64,000 nt of DNA from Magnetococcales bacterium (GCA_015229045.1 JADGCJ010000007.1:4274-68273); one strand, 5' to 3'. Numbered from the stretch's first letter, positions 44,963-53,964 are shown. Numbers and translations are program-made. Notes: generated by a model from the sequence alone, not told the origin.

Positions 44963-45928
44963 ATGGCACCTGCCTTTCTGGAATTTGAAAAGCCCATCGG
45001 CGAGTTGATGATCAAGGTGGAGGAGTTGCGCCACCTCTCCACCACCTCGGATCTTGATCTGGGCAAGGATATCGTCAGTCTGGACGACAAGGTGCGGGCC
45101 TTGACCGAAGAGATTTTCAGCCGCCTGACACCGTGGCAGAAGACCCTGCTCTCCCGCCACCCCGACCGACCCTACACGAGCGACTACCTCAAGATGGTCT
45201 TCACCGATTTTACCGAGCTGCACGGCGACCGGAAATTTTCCGACGATCTGGCCATCATCGGTGGTCTGGCGGAGTTGGACGGCATCACCGTCATGGTGAT
45301 TGGCCAGGAGAAGGGGCGGGGAACGCGGGAAAAGGTCATCCACAACTTTGGCATGCCTGGCCCTGAGGGATATCGCAAGGCCCTGCGCCTGATGAAACTG
45401 GCCGAAAAATTTCATCTCCCTGTCATCACCCTGATCGACACGCCGGGGGCCTATCCTGGCAAAGGGGCGGAGGAGCGGGGCCAGGCTCAGGCCATCGCCG
45501 ACAGCCTCAAGGAGATGATCCGCCTGCGCACACCGACCGTGGCCGTGGTGATCGGCGAGGGTGGATCAGGGGGTGCCTTGGCTTTGGGGGTGAGCAATCG
45601 GGTCCTCATGATGCAACACGCCATCTATTCGGTCATCTCGCCGGAGGGGTGTGCTTCCATCCTCTGGAAGGACTCCTCGAAGGCCGAACTCGCCGCCGAG
45701 GCCCTGCGCCTGACCGCCAGCGAGATCCTCGAACTCAAGGTGATCGATGACATCATTCCGGAACCCATCGGTGGGGCGCACCGCGACCCCCAGGCCGCCG
45801 GAACTGCCCTGCGCGACTATCTGATCCGCCATGTGCGCGACCTGCTCGCCATCTCACCGGAGGATCTTGTGCGGGAGCGCCGGAAAAAATTTCTTTCCAT
45901 GGGGGTTATTCTGGGGGGCGGAGAGTAG
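44963..45928 (+). CDS. accA: AccA, acetyl-CoA carboxylase carboxyltransferase alpha subunit
   Basis: 321 residues from the ATG at 44963 (MAPAFLEFEKPIGELMIKVEEL). Conserved blocks: ALRLMKLAEKFHLPVITLIDTPGAYPGKGAEERGQAQAI and VVIGEGGSGGALALGVSN, with oxyanion glycines. With AccD it transfers the carboxyl group from biotin to acetyl-CoA in fatty acid synthesis. An open frame extends upstream into dnaE but is antiphase sequence. Co-transcription with dnaE is likely. Confidence 0.97.
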   Translation: MAPAFLEFEKPIGELMIKVEELRHLSTTSDLDLGKDIVSLDDKVRALTEEIFSRLTPWQKTLLSRHPDRPYTSDYLKMVFTDFTELHGDRKFSDDLAIIGGLAELDGITVMVIGQEKGRGTREKVIHNFGMPGPEGYRKALRLMKLAEKFHLPVITLIDTPGAYPGKGAEERGQAQAIADSLKEMIRLRTPTVAVVIGEGGSGGALALGVSNRVLMMQHAIYSVISPEGCASILWKDSSKAELAAEALRLTASEILELKVIDDIIPEPIGGAHRDPQAAGTALRDYLIRHVRDLLAISPEDLVRERRKKFLSMGVILGGGE

Positions 45929-45949
45929 CCTGGTCGAGGACAACCCCTC

Positions 45950-46420
45950 TCAAGTTTGTTGCAAATCGAGCAACACCCGTTCTGCATGCCCGTCGGTTTT
46001 GACTTTATGATAGACCCTGGTGACAACTCCCTGGCCATTGGTCACAAACGTGCTGCGCACGATGCCCATCGAGACCTTGCCATAGTTTTTCTTCTCTTGC
46101 CAAACCCCGAAACTGTTGCATAAACGGCCATCTTCGTCGCTCAACAGGGTGAAGCTGAGATTGAATTTGGCGCAAAAATTGGCATGCGATGCGACCGAGT
46201 CTCTGGATATGCCGACGATCGTATAGCCCAGGGCGGCAAACTTCTCGCCATGAAGCTGAAAATCCTGGGCTTCCAACGTGCAACCGGGTGTATTGTCCCG
46301 GGGGTAGAAATAGATGACGCCGCCTGCCGTGCCCAGGAGCTTGTGCAGGTACCGATGGTGGCCTGAGTGATCTGGCGCCATCAGGTCGGGAATGGTATCG
46401 CCAATCTGCAGCATGGTCAT
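45950..46420 (-). CDS. bcp: Bcp/PrxQ-type peroxiredoxin
   Basis: 156 residues from the ATG at 46420, 7 bases after GAGG; a second ATG two codons later is possible. The peroxidatic site is DNTPGCTLEAQDF. The resolving Cys five residues later found in two-Cys Bcp (CTxEAC) is replaced by Gln, so it is a 1-Cys type or uses another Cys (for example FCAKF or LCNSF). It reduces hydrogen and organic peroxides with thioredoxin. It is convergent with accA, 21 bases apart. Confidence 0.92.
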   Translation of the reverse strand: MTMLQIGDTIPDLMAPDHSGHHRYLHKLLGTAGGVIYFYPRDNTPGCTLEAQDFQLHGEKFAALGYTIVGISRDSVASHANFCAKFNLSFTLLSDEDGRLCNSFGVWQEKKNYGKVSMGIVRSTFVTNGQGVVTRVYHKVKTDGHAERVLLDLQQT

Positions 46421-46589
46421 TGCCAAACCTCGCGAAAAACTTTTAAAAACATAGTCTTGGTAAAAAACAACCCGGTAGATGATCCCTTCCCATTGCGGTG
46501 CATGAGGAGTTGAATAGAATGGGTGGGAGAGGCAGAGTACCCGGTGGAACACCTTCGGGCACGGTATCATTTCATGGAGATAGACGACA

Positions 46590-47420
46590 ATGAAGAAATT
46601 CACAGCCATGCTGACAGCTTGTACAATTTTGGCATCATCGATGGCAGGTCAGGCCGCCGAACCATCTTCCCCGCAGAAAATCAAGATTTGTGGTGGTCCG
46701 GAGGGGTTGTCTTATCAAAAATTTGCCCAGGATTTTGCCAAGCGCATCCCCGCTTCGGGCGTTGATTTTCAGGTTGTTTCCACAAACGGTGGTGTGGACA
46801 ATGTTGTCAGGGTCAGTAAAAAAGAGTGTCAATATGGCATCGCCCCGCTGCCGATGATCGCCAATCAGTCCAACCTGCCTGTTGTGACGACCTTGTTTGA
46901 CTCTTTCACCCTCATGGTGTGTTCGACCTCGGTGGTTGGCAAGGCAACGAGCGTCAAGGATTTGAATCCTGACACGGTCATCGTGGCGGTTGGTGAGGAG
47001 ATGTCGACGGCCAACTGGGCCTGGAAGCACCTGGTGGCCGAGAATAAAAAGCTCAGTGCAATCAAGACGTCACAAATACCTTTTGCCGAGGCCATCAAGG
47101 ATGTCATCGATGGTCATCTCGGGTGTGCCTTTACAGCCTCCGGGTTGGATGCCCCCCTGACCAAGGATCTCGATGACGCCGGAAAGTTTGTCAGAATCAT
47201 GGAGATTGATGTCAGTACGCCCAATGGATTCAAGAGTTTCAGCCTGGATGGAAAAAAATATCCAAAACTCTTGAAAGGGTGGTTCTCCAGCGTGGATGTG
47301 ATGACCTTCGGTACGGTGCTGTTCCACTATCCCACGGTGGCGACCGAAAAGAGTACGGCCCGGGTACATGCACTGGTGTCGCAAGCGGCAGCCAACCATG
47401 TCAAAGAACTCAAGCGTTAA
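46590..47420 (+). CDS. Periplasmic solute-binding protein, TAXI/phosphonate-like
   Basis: 276 residues. Sec signal MKKFTAMLTACTILASSMAGQAA. The mature sequence has an early ICGGPEGLSYQKFAQDFA, which resembles the glycine-rich GxxxGxYYP opening of TAXI binding proteins, and later VNVVVAVGEEMSTANWAWKHL-like and GHLGCAFTASGLDAPLT segments. GGAGA lies 8 bases before the ATG. No transporter subunits are adjacent. It precedes soxB by 81 bases on the same strand, so it may bind a sulfur compound or be unrelated; ligand unknown. Confidence 0.7.
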   Translation: MKKFTAMLTACTILASSMAGQAAEPSSPQKIKICGGPEGLSYQKFAQDFAKRIPASGVDFQVVSTNGGVDNVVRVSKKECQYGIAPLPMIANQSNLPVVTTLFDSFTLMVCSTSVVGKATSVKDLNPDTVIVAVGEEMSTANWAWKHLVAENKKLSAIKTSQIPFAEAIKDVIDGHLGCAFTASGLDAPLTKDLDDAGKFVRIMEIDVSTPNGFKSFSLDGKKYPKLLKGWFSSVDVMTFGTVLFHYPTVATEKSTARVHALVSQAAANHVKELKR

Positions 47421-47501
47421 TACCAGGAGGGGTTGCATGGGCAGGGGGTGTCCGTTCTTCGACCCAATCGGTTTGTCCGGCACTTTTTCCGGCGACTGGT
47501 C

Positions 47502-49214
47502 ATGAGTGCTCTGCATTTGACCAGGCGGGAAGTGCTTGAAATGGCCCTGGTACTGGCATCAGCGGTAACGGTGAGCGGTGGACAGACAGCGCTGGCCGGG
47601 CCGATCCCCGGGCCGAATCCGGATCAATTTCCTGCCAGGGGCACGTTGACCCTGCTCCATCTGACCGATTGTCACGGCCAGTTATTGCCTCTTTACGCAC
47701 GGGAGCCGGAAACCAATCCGGGGGTCGGCTCCCTGCGCGGCAAGCCGCCACATTTGACCAACGCGGCCCTGCTGGCGTGGGCTGGCATCCCGCCGGGTGG
47801 TGTCGAGGCCTATCTTTGCACGGCGCCCAACAACTTTGGCCGAATGGCTCTTGAGTTTGGGCCGGTGGGCGGTTTTGCTCATCTGGCCACGTTGGTGCAG
47901 CGCATTCGCGAGGAGCGGGGAGCGGGCAACGTCCTGCTGCTGGATGGCGGCGACAGCTGGCAGGGGAGTTATGGTGCCCTGGTGACGCAGGGCAGAGAGA
48001 TGATTCGGGCCTGCAAGCAGTTGGGTGTGGAGGCGATGGTGCCCCATTGGGAGCTTACCCATGGCGCCGATGTCGTGCGCAAGCAGGCGGAGAGGTTGCC
48101 GTTTCAGTTCCTGGCGCACAATATTCAGGACAGCGAGAGAAACGAAGCTGTTTTCAAGCCCTTCCATCTGTTCGAGAAAGGGGGAACCCTGGTGGCGGTG
48201 ATCGGCCAGGCCTATCCTCATCTGGCTGCCGTTCATCCGCGCCGGTTTTTTGCAAAATGGCGCATGGGGATTCAGGAAAAAGAGTTGCAGGAGCAGGTGG
48301 AAGCGGTACGGGTCAAAGGGGCGCGTGTGGTGGTGGTGCTTTCCCACAATGGTATGGATGTTGACCTGCAACTTGCCTCCCGGGTGACAGGCATCGATGT
48401 CATCCTGGGCGGTCACAGCCATGACGTGGTTCCCAAACCCATCGTGGTCGACAACAGTACCGGAAAAACTCTGGTGATCAACTCCGGCAGCAATGGCAAG
48501 TTTTTGTCGCGCCTGGATCTTGAACTGGGCAAGCAGGGTCTCACGGATTGGGCTTATCGTCTCCTGCCGGTATGGGCGCGACGGTTGCCGCCAGATCCGG
48601 CCATGGATGCCTTGATCACCGAGATGCGTTCTCCCTACCACACCACCCTTGCTGCGGCAGTCGGGCAGAGTGACTCTCTGCTTTATCGCCGCAGCCAGTT
48701 TAACGGCACCTTCGATGATCTGATTTGCCAGGCCCTGATGGCACGTCTGGACGCTCCGATTGCCTTCTCGCCGGGTTATCGTTGGGGGACCACTCTGTTG
48801 CCTGGTCAGGAGATCACCATGGAGGCGATCTATAACCAGACAGCCATCACCTATCCCCAGGTCTATCGTCGCTCGATGACCGGCATCCAGATCAAGAGCT
48901 TTCTGGAGGAAGCAGCAGATGCCGTCTTCAACCCCGACCCCTATCAGCGACAGGGGGAGGAGATGGTACGGGTGGGCGGGTTGCAGTTCTGGATCGATCC
49001 GGACGCTGCCATGGGCAGGCGGGTTCACTCTCTGACCCTTGCGAACGGGCGTGTGTTGGAACCAGAGAGGGCCTACCAAGTGGCAGGTTGGGCGTCATTG
49101 GAGGAGGTGGAGGGCCAGCCGGTCTGGGAGGTGGTACGCGACCATGTGAAGGATAAAAAGGTGATCCGCGTGGAACCAAGCCAGGCCATTCAGATGGCGG
49201 TCAAGAAGTCGTGA
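47502..49214 (+). CDS. soxB: SoxB, periplasmic thiosulfohydrolase of the Sox pathway
   Basis: 570 residues from the ATG at 47502. A Tat-like signal (LTRREVLEMALVLASA) fits the twin-arginine export of SoxB. The metal ligands of the 5'-nucleotidase fold are LLHLTDCHGQLLPLYAREPE, LLLDGGDSWQGSYG, SHNGMDVD and LGGHSHD. SoxB-specific blocks are VIGQAYPHLAAVHPRR, SQFNGTFDDLICQAL, AFSPGYRWGTTLLPGQ and NPDPYQRQGEEMVRVGGL. The enzyme hydrolyses sulfate from SoxYZ-bound sulfane intermediates (dinuclear Mn). soxXYZA are not in this window, so it is either an isolated gene or the edge of a scattered sox set. Confidence 0.93.
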   Translation: MSALHLTRREVLEMALVLASAVTVSGGQTALAGPIPGPNPDQFPARGTLTLLHLTDCHGQLLPLYAREPETNPGVGSLRGKPPHLTNAALLAWAGIPPGGVEAYLCTAPNNFGRMALEFGPVGGFAHLATLVQRIREERGAGNVLLLDGGDSWQGSYGALVTQGREMIRACKQLGVEAMVPHWELTHGADVVRKQAERLPFQFLAHNIQDSERNEAVFKPFHLFEKGGTLVAVIGQAYPHLAAVHPRRFFAKWRMGIQEKELQEQVEAVRVKGARVVVVLSHNGMDVDLQLASRVTGIDVILGGHSHDVVPKPIVVDNSTGKTLVINSGSNGKFLSRLDLELGKQGLTDWAYRLLPVWARRLPPDPAMDALITEMRSPYHTTLAAAVGQSDSLLYRRSQFNGTFDDLICQALMARLDAPIAFSPGYRWGTTLLPGQEITMEAIYNQTAITYPQVYRRSMTGIQIKSFLEEAADAVFNPDPYQRQGEEMVRVGGLQFWIDPDAAMGRRVHSLTLANGRVLEPERAYQVAGWASLEEVEGQPVWEVVRDHVKDKKVIRVEPSQAIQMAVKKS

Positions 49215-49215
49215 A

Positions 49216-50241
49216 TCACCCTCCCAGGGTTGCCATGGCGTGGGGATAATTGTTATCGCTAACAGAAGCGCTCTGAAATCCGTGTCCCTGGGGTTTGTGG
49301 CGGATGGCTTGCAGGATCAGCTCCCGGAGCGCTGCATCATCGGCTCCGGAGCGGAGGGCGTCACGCAGATTGACGCGATCTTCCCTTCCCAGACAGAGAA
49401 CCAGATCGCCCCAGGAGGTGAGTCGTACACGGTTGCAGGTGTCGCAAAAGTGCTGGGAGAGGGCCGAAATGATGCCGATGTCGACGCCAAGACCCGTGAT
49501 GCGAAAATAGTTGGCCGGACCATTGCCGATGGCGTGATCCACGGGAACCAGATCGCTGCCATAGGAGGTCAGGATGCGTGACCTGATCTCCGCTGCGGAG
49601 AGATAGTGACCCATCACCGCCGCTCCGGCCACTCCCACGGGCATGGTCTCGATAAAGCGCAGCAGGACCCCTTTGTCTCTGGCGTAGTCGATCATGGCAG
49701 GAATTTCGTTGTCGTTGACGCCTCCCATGACCACCATGTTGATTTTGACCGGCGCCAGTCCCGCTTCCAGGGCGGCATCGATTCCGGCCAGAACTTGGGC
49801 AAGGTCCCCACCGCGCGTGATGTGGGCGAAGGTTGCCTGATCCAACGAGTCCAGAGAGATGTTGACTCGGCGCAGGCCCAGGTTTTTCAGATCCTGAGCC
49901 ATTTCTGCCAATAAAAAGGCGTTGGTGGAGAGAGAGATTTCGTCCACCCCGGGCAGGGTCATCATGTTGGCCAGCAAGTCGCGTATGTCGCGGCGCAACA
50001 GGGGTTCCCCGCCGGTCAGGCGAAAACGCCCCACGCCCAACTGGGCGAACAGGTGCACCAGGCGCAAAATTTCCGCACTGGTGAGGGGGTCATGCCGCGA
50101 CTCCTCCCCCTCCCCGGCGGCGAGTCGGCAGTAATGACAACGAAAATTGCACCGCTCGGTGACCGACAGCCTCAGGTAGCGGATCTCTCTTCCATGGAGG
50201 TCTTTCAAGACCTGGGGTGTCTGGAGGGAAGTATCGGTCAC
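49216..50241 (-). CDS. moaA: MoaA, GTP 3',8-cyclase
   Basis: 341 residues from the GTG at 50241, which overlaps the moaC stop (GTGA) and has GAGG 7 bases upstream; a longer frame exists upstream but is antiphase. The radical SAM motif CNFRCHYC (CX3CX2C) and RLTGGEPLLRRDI are present. The second cluster is FCDTCNRVRLTSWGDLVLC, and the chain ends in the conserved GG (MATLGG). It forms the pterin precursor of molybdenum cofactor with MoaC. It ends 2 bases from soxB, tail to tail. Confidence 0.97.
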   Translation of the reverse strand: MTDTSLQTPQVLKDLHGREIRYLRLSVTERCNFRCHYCRLAAGEGEESRHDPLTSAEILRLVHLFAQLGVGRFRLTGGEPLLRRDIRDLLANMMTLPGVDEISLSTNAFLLAEMAQDLKNLGLRRVNISLDSLDQATFAHITRGGDLAQVLAGIDAALEAGLAPVKINMVVMGGVNDNEIPAMIDYARDKGVLLRFIETMPVGVAGAAVMGHYLSAAEIRSRILTSYGSDLVPVDHAIGNGPANYFRITGLGVDIGIISALSQHFCDTCNRVRLTSWGDLVLCLGREDRVNLRDALRSGADDAALRELILQAIRHKPQGHGFQSASVSDNNYPHAMATLGG

Positions 50242-50738
50242 TCTTTCGCCTCGGTTGGCCTGACAAAATGGCCGCTGCGCCCGCCTGATTTTTCCACCAG
50301 ACGGATGGCGTCGATGACCATGGCACGATCGACACTTTTGCACATGTCATAGATGGTCAACCCGGTGATGGCGACGGCGGTCAGGGCTTCCATTTCGACG
50401 CCGGTGCGGCCTGTACAAGTGACCCGGGCGGTGATCTCCACGCGATGATGTGTCTGGTCCGGGGTAAAATCGATCGTCACCGAGGTCAAGGCGATCTGGT
50501 GACAGAGGGGAATGAGCATATCCACCCGTTTGGCCGCCATGATACCTGCGATGCGCGCCACTTCCAGGACATCCCCCTTGGCAGCGCTTTTGTCCAGGAT
50601 CATGGCCAGGGTCTCCGGGCGCATGGAGACTCCTCCTGACGCCACTGCCAGGCGCAGCGTCTCGCTCTTGGTGGTCACATCCACCATGCGGGCGGCCCCT
50701 TTGGCATCAAAATGGGTGAACGTCGGGTCAGGTGCCAT
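50238..50738 (-). CDS. moaC: MoaC, cyclic pyranopterin monophosphate synthase
   Basis: 166 residues. Family blocks: FTHFDAKGAARMVDVTTK at the start, KGDVLEVARIAGIMAAKR, IPLCHQIALTSV, VEMEALTAVAITGLTIYDMCKSVDR with the Asp-Met-Cys-Lys catalytic region. It completes cPMP formation after MoaA. It is the first gene of a moaC-moaA pair with a 4-base overlap. Upstream lies a ~450-base gap with a family A repeat. Confidence 0.97.
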   Translation of the reverse strand: MAPDPTFTHFDAKGAARMVDVTTKSETLRLAVASGGVSMRPETLAMILDKSAAKGDVLEVARIAGIMAAKRVDMLIPLCHQIALTSVTIDFTPDQTHHRVEITARVTCTGRTGVEMEALTAVAITGLTIYDMCKSVDRAMVIDAIRLVEKSGGRSGHFVRPTEAKE

Positions 50739-50949
50739 GCAGCATTCCCCTCAGAAGGAGTCTTTCATCCATAAAATCGGGAGAGCGCCAACAGGACAAC
50801 TCTCCGCTGTTGGCAGATACCCATACCTTCGAGGCGGGGGATTCTCCTCCACACGGGATGAAAGATCAAGATTTTCCGGGTGGCGGCCAGGGCAATCGCA
50901 TTTGAGATTTTCGAGGACCATGAATAGTGATTCGGGGACCTGTCAAAAC

Positions 50950-51033
50950 GGGGTCCAGGAGGCTGGCTCCCTGGCGGGTCAGGGGCAGAGCCCTTGCGGG
51001 GTTTGGGGCGAAGCCCCAATAAAATCTTTCATG
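50950..51033 (+). repeat. Interspersed hairpin repeat, family A copy 4
   Basis: GGGGTCCAGGAGGCTGG (50950-50966), then GGGTCAGGGGCAGAGCCCTT and GGGGTTTGGGGCGAAGCCCC with the right end AATAAAATCTTTCATG (51018-51033). The left end TTGAAAGA is not recognisable. It lies in the gap between moaC and amtB and is the only copy oriented against its neighbours. The rest of 50739-51188 holds no visible gene. Confidence 0.8.
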
Positions 51034-51091
51034 CCAATATTTTTTTCCGAACAAGAAAAACTACGTGTTTCAAAATGGACGCGGTTTAGAT

Positions 51092-51128
51092 GCAAAAACA
51101 AAAAAGCCGGGGGAGGGGATCCCCCGGC
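51092..51128 (-). terminator. Rho-independent terminator of glnK-amtB
   Basis: Stem TCCCCCGGC/GCCGGGGGA (51120-51128 with 51106-51114) and a 5-base loop. Reading on the minus strand it is followed by TTTTTTGTTTTTGCA (51091-51105). It lies about 60 bases after the amtB stop. Confidence 0.88.
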
Positions 51129-51188
51129 AGGCAGAAGAGTCAGACAGATCGACAGGGAGTGATTCCGAAGTGGACAGCGGAGGGGGTA

Positions 51189-52496
51189 TCAGAGATTGTA
51201 GCCACGTTCGTCATGGAGGGAGATGTCCAGACCCATGGTCTCTTTTTCCTCATCGACGCGCAGACCAATGAGGAGGTCCAGGAACTTCAGGAGGATAAAG
51301 GTGACAACAGCGCAGTAGATGATGGTGGCACCGGCGCCAATGATTTGAGCCGTGAATTGGCTGGCCATGTCCAAACCTTTCGAGAATCCATTGCCACCCA
51401 GTGCCGGTGAGGCAAAGATGCCGGTCAGCAAGGCACCGATGACACCGCCGACACCATGGACACCGAAGGCATCGAGGGAGTCGTCATAGCCCAGGGCCCT
51501 TTTCATGGAGGTGGCGCTGAGGAAGCAGAAGACACCCGCCGCCAGACCGATGGCCAAGGCACCCATGGGGCCAACAAAACCCGAAGCGGGGGTGATGGCC
51601 ACCAGACCGGCCACCGCGCCGGTGACAATGCCCAATGCACTCGGTTTGCCGTGTCGCATCCACTCCATGAGCATCCAGGAGACCGCCGCCATCGCTGTAG
51701 CGATTTGGGTCACGGCCATGGCCATGCCAGCCGTACCGTCAGCCGCCAACTGGCTGCCAGCGTTGAAGCCGAACCAACCCACCCACAACATGCCGGCCCC
51801 GGTCACTGTCAACGGCAGGCTGTGCGGCGGCATATGGGTCGTGGGGAAGCCTTTGCGTTTGCCAAGAACCAGGGCGGCAACCAGACCAGCGATACCGGCA
51901 TTGATATGCACTACCGTACCACCGGCAAAGTCGAGGACTCCCTTGTCACTCAGCCAGCCGCCACCCCACACCCAATGGCACACCGGCACATAAACCAAAG
52001 TCAACCACAAGACCATAAAGATGAGCATGCTGGAAAACTTCATGCGTTCAGCGAAGGCGCCGATGATCAAAGCTGGCGTGATGATGGCAAACGTCATCTG
52101 AAAAATCACGAAGACCGATTCGGGAATGGTCTGTTTGAGGGCGGTTAAGGTGATCCCATTCAGGAAGAGGCGGCTCGTACCACCCAGAAAGGCGTTCATG
52201 GAACCGCCATCGCCAAATGCAAACGAATATCCGTAGACCGTCCAAAGTATGGTCATGACTGCAGTAATGGCAAAACACTGCATGAGAACCGACAAAACGT
52301 TCTTGGCACGAACCAGACCGCCGTAAAACAATGACAGTCCGGGGATGGTCATGAACAGCACCAGAGCTGTGGAGGTCAGCATCCAGGCCGTATCACCGGA
52401 GTTGAGTTTGGCTGGCTCCTCGGCCCATGCCGAAGTGGGCAGGGCCAGCAGCGGCAGGGCCAAGGCCCACATCCGGGGGGAAAGCGTCGATCGCAT
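51189..52496 (-). CDS. amtB: AmtB, ammonium transporter
   Basis: 435 residues from the ATG at 52496, 6 bases after AAGGAG. Signal-like leader MWALALPLLALPTSAWAEE, then AWMLTSTALVLFMTIPGLSLFYGGLVR. The pore signature is DFAGGTVVHINAGIAGLVAALVLG (first pore His) and FGVHGVGGVIGALLTGIF (second His). The C-terminal tail is the GlnK-contact region. It conducts ammonia from ammonium in the inner membrane. glnK precedes it by 29 bases, the usual pair. Confidence 0.97.
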   Translation of the reverse strand: MRSTLSPRMWALALPLLALPTSAWAEEPAKLNSGDTAWMLTSTALVLFMTIPGLSLFYGGLVRAKNVLSVLMQCFAITAVMTILWTVYGYSFAFGDGGSMNAFLGGTSRLFLNGITLTALKQTIPESVFVIFQMTFAIITPALIIGAFAERMKFSSMLIFMVLWLTLVYVPVCHWVWGGGWLSDKGVLDFAGGTVVHINAGIAGLVAALVLGKRKGFPTTHMPPHSLPLTVTGAGMLWVGWFGFNAGSQLAADGTAGMAMAVTQIATAMAAVSWMLMEWMRHGKPSALGIVTGAVAGLVAITPASGFVGPMGALAIGLAAGVFCFLSATSMKRALGYDDSLDAFGVHGVGGVIGALLTGIFASPALGGNGFSKGLDMASQFTAQIIGAGATIIYCAVVTFILLKFLDLLIGLRVDEEKETMGLDISLHDERGYNL

Positions 52497-52525
52497 GTTC
52501 GTCTCCTTGTATGAAGTCATCGTGA

Positions 52526-52864
52526 TCAAATGGTCGATTCGCCGGTTTCCCCGGTACGGATTCGCATCACCTGTTGCAGATCAAGGACAAATATTTTCCC
52601 ATCGCCAATCTTGCCTGTGTGGGCGGAGCCGCGAATCGCCTCCAGAGTCTGCTCCAGAAGATTGTCGGGAACAGCCACCTCAATCTTGAGTTTTGGCAAA
52701 AAGTCCACCTGGTACTCCGCCCCGCGATAGAGTTCGGTATGACCCTTCTGCCGACCAAAGCCACGGACTTCGGATACCGTAATGCCGGCGATGCCCACGG
52801 CAGTCAGTGCCTGACGCACATCATCCTGTTTGAACGGCTTGATGATTGCAATCACCCATTTCAT
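52526..52864 (-). CDS. glnK: PII signal-transduction protein (GlnK-type)
   Basis: 112 residues, exact PII length. The T-loop has the uridylylated Tyr in GHTELYRGAEYQVDFLPK, the ATP-binding residues are in GKIGDGKIFVLDLQQV and MRIRTGE. It blocks AmtB under nitrogen sufficiency and relays 2-oxoglutarate and ADP/ATP status. A sigma-54-type promoter lies about 135 bases upstream, as expected for nitrogen control. Confidence 0.97.
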   Translation of the reverse strand: MKWVIAIIKPFKQDDVRQALTAVGIAGITVSEVRGFGRQKGHTELYRGAEYQVDFLPKLKIEVAVPDNLLEQTLEAIRGSAHTGKIGDGKIFVLDLQQVMRIRTGETGESTI

Positions 52865-52997
52865 ACCTGAACTCCTTCCGTAATGGTAACCCCAACAACC
52901 TCATGGTTGACAGACAGGATGGACGGCCTGCGTTGACCGCTCTCTCTGGCGCGACCTCCATGATCCCTTGAACAAATGCTCACCTGATCCAAATTTC

Positions 52998-53012
52998 GCA
53001 TAGGCCATGCCA
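52998..53012 (-). promoter_or_regulatory. Sigma-54 (-24/-12) promoter for glnK-amtB
   Basis: On the minus strand TGGCATGGCCTATGC has GG and GC 10 bases apart and the TGGCA box of the -24 element. The predicted start is near 52986, giving a leader of about 120 bases. The rest of the 52865-53183 gap is AT-rich; no clear NtrC palindrome was found. Confidence 0.65.
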
Positions 53013-53183
53013 AGAATATAACTAATTGAAATATATAATAAAATTATTGGAGTGACACAAAAAACGACGCAAAACTGATTAAATGTTAATCAAATTTACG
53101 TCTGTGTGACCGGCAGAAGGTTCTTTCAGAGGTGTTTGATTATTTATTAAGCAAACAGGGGTTGGGCAGGTGGCCCTTGATCA

Positions 53184-53831
53184 TTAAAATTGCGTTCCAG
53201 GAAAAGGACACCCTGTCACCGGACACCCGGCGCAGACGGGTTGCTTGCGGCAATGCGCCTTGGCGTGAGCGACGATCAGGGCGTGAAACTCCCCCAGGAT
53301 GTGGGAGTCACGGGGGAGTGCGTCATGAACCAGGTTTTGGATCAGGTCATAATCGGCTTGGCCATCTGTCCAGCCCAACCGGGAAAAGAGGCGTTTGGTG
53401 TAGGTATCGACGATAAAAAAAGGTCGTTTGGCCTCATAGCAGAGGATGGAATCGGCGGTCTCCTTGCCAACGCCGTGGACTTGCAGCAAGGTTTTTCGCA
53501 GCAATTCTGTTTCCAGGGCAAAGAGGCGGGTATGGTCATCGTCATAATGGGCAAGAAAGGTTGCCAGTGCTTGCAGGCGTCGGGTTTTGACGCGAAAATA
53601 ACCCGCCGGACGGATCAGCTCCCACAAGGTGGTGTCAGCGGCCTCCCGGATGGACCGGGGATGGAGCAAACCAGCCGCCGCCAGGGCCAATACCGCCTTG
53701 TGGGCCTGGGTCCAGGCCGTGTTTTGCACCAGGATAGCCCCCACCATCATTTCAAATGTACTCTCTGCTGGCCACCAGTGGCGTGGACCATGGGCGGCCA
53801 GCAGTTGTTGAAAAAGGTCGTTGGGTGTCAT
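53184..53831 (-). CDS. Endonuclease III-like HhH-GPD DNA glycosylase (COG2231/MagIII type)
   Basis: 215 residues. The helix-hairpin-helix is LLQVHGVGKETADSILCYEAKRPFFIVDTYTKRL, with the catalytic Asp in FIVD. A 4Fe-4S site is CRKQPVCAGCPVTGC (C-x6-C-x2-C-x5-C-like). The Lys of endonuclease III (GVGxKTA) is replaced by Glu (GKETA), which removes the lyase nucleophile and points to a monofunctional glycosylase such as the 3-methyladenine enzyme MagIII. It is on the minus strand downstream of the pseudouridine synthase gene, with a 133-base gap. Confidence 0.9.
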   Translation of the reverse strand: MTPNDLFQQLLAAHGPRHWWPAESTFEMMVGAILVQNTAWTQAHKAVLALAAAGLLHPRSIREAADTTLWELIRPAGYFRVKTRRLQALATFLAHYDDDHTRLFALETELLRKTLLQVHGVGKETADSILCYEAKRPFFIVDTYTKRLFSRLGWTDGQADYDLIQNLVHDALPRDSHILGEFHALIVAHAKAHCRKQPVCAGCPVTGCPFPGTQF

Positions 53832-53964
53832 GGTTCCTGGGTGTTGTTGCCTGGTGCTGTTGATTCAACCTTCATGGATGGAGGAAGCCACCCTCCACCC
53901 TCTGATCGTGAGACGTGAGAGTCGCTGCACGACTTTTGTGGTCAATGGGGGGGTGACGTTGGTG

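Noticed and set aside
50739..51188. Small open frames in the moaC-amtB gap
   Set aside because: They run through repeat copy 4 and the terminator and have no plausible start or family sequence.
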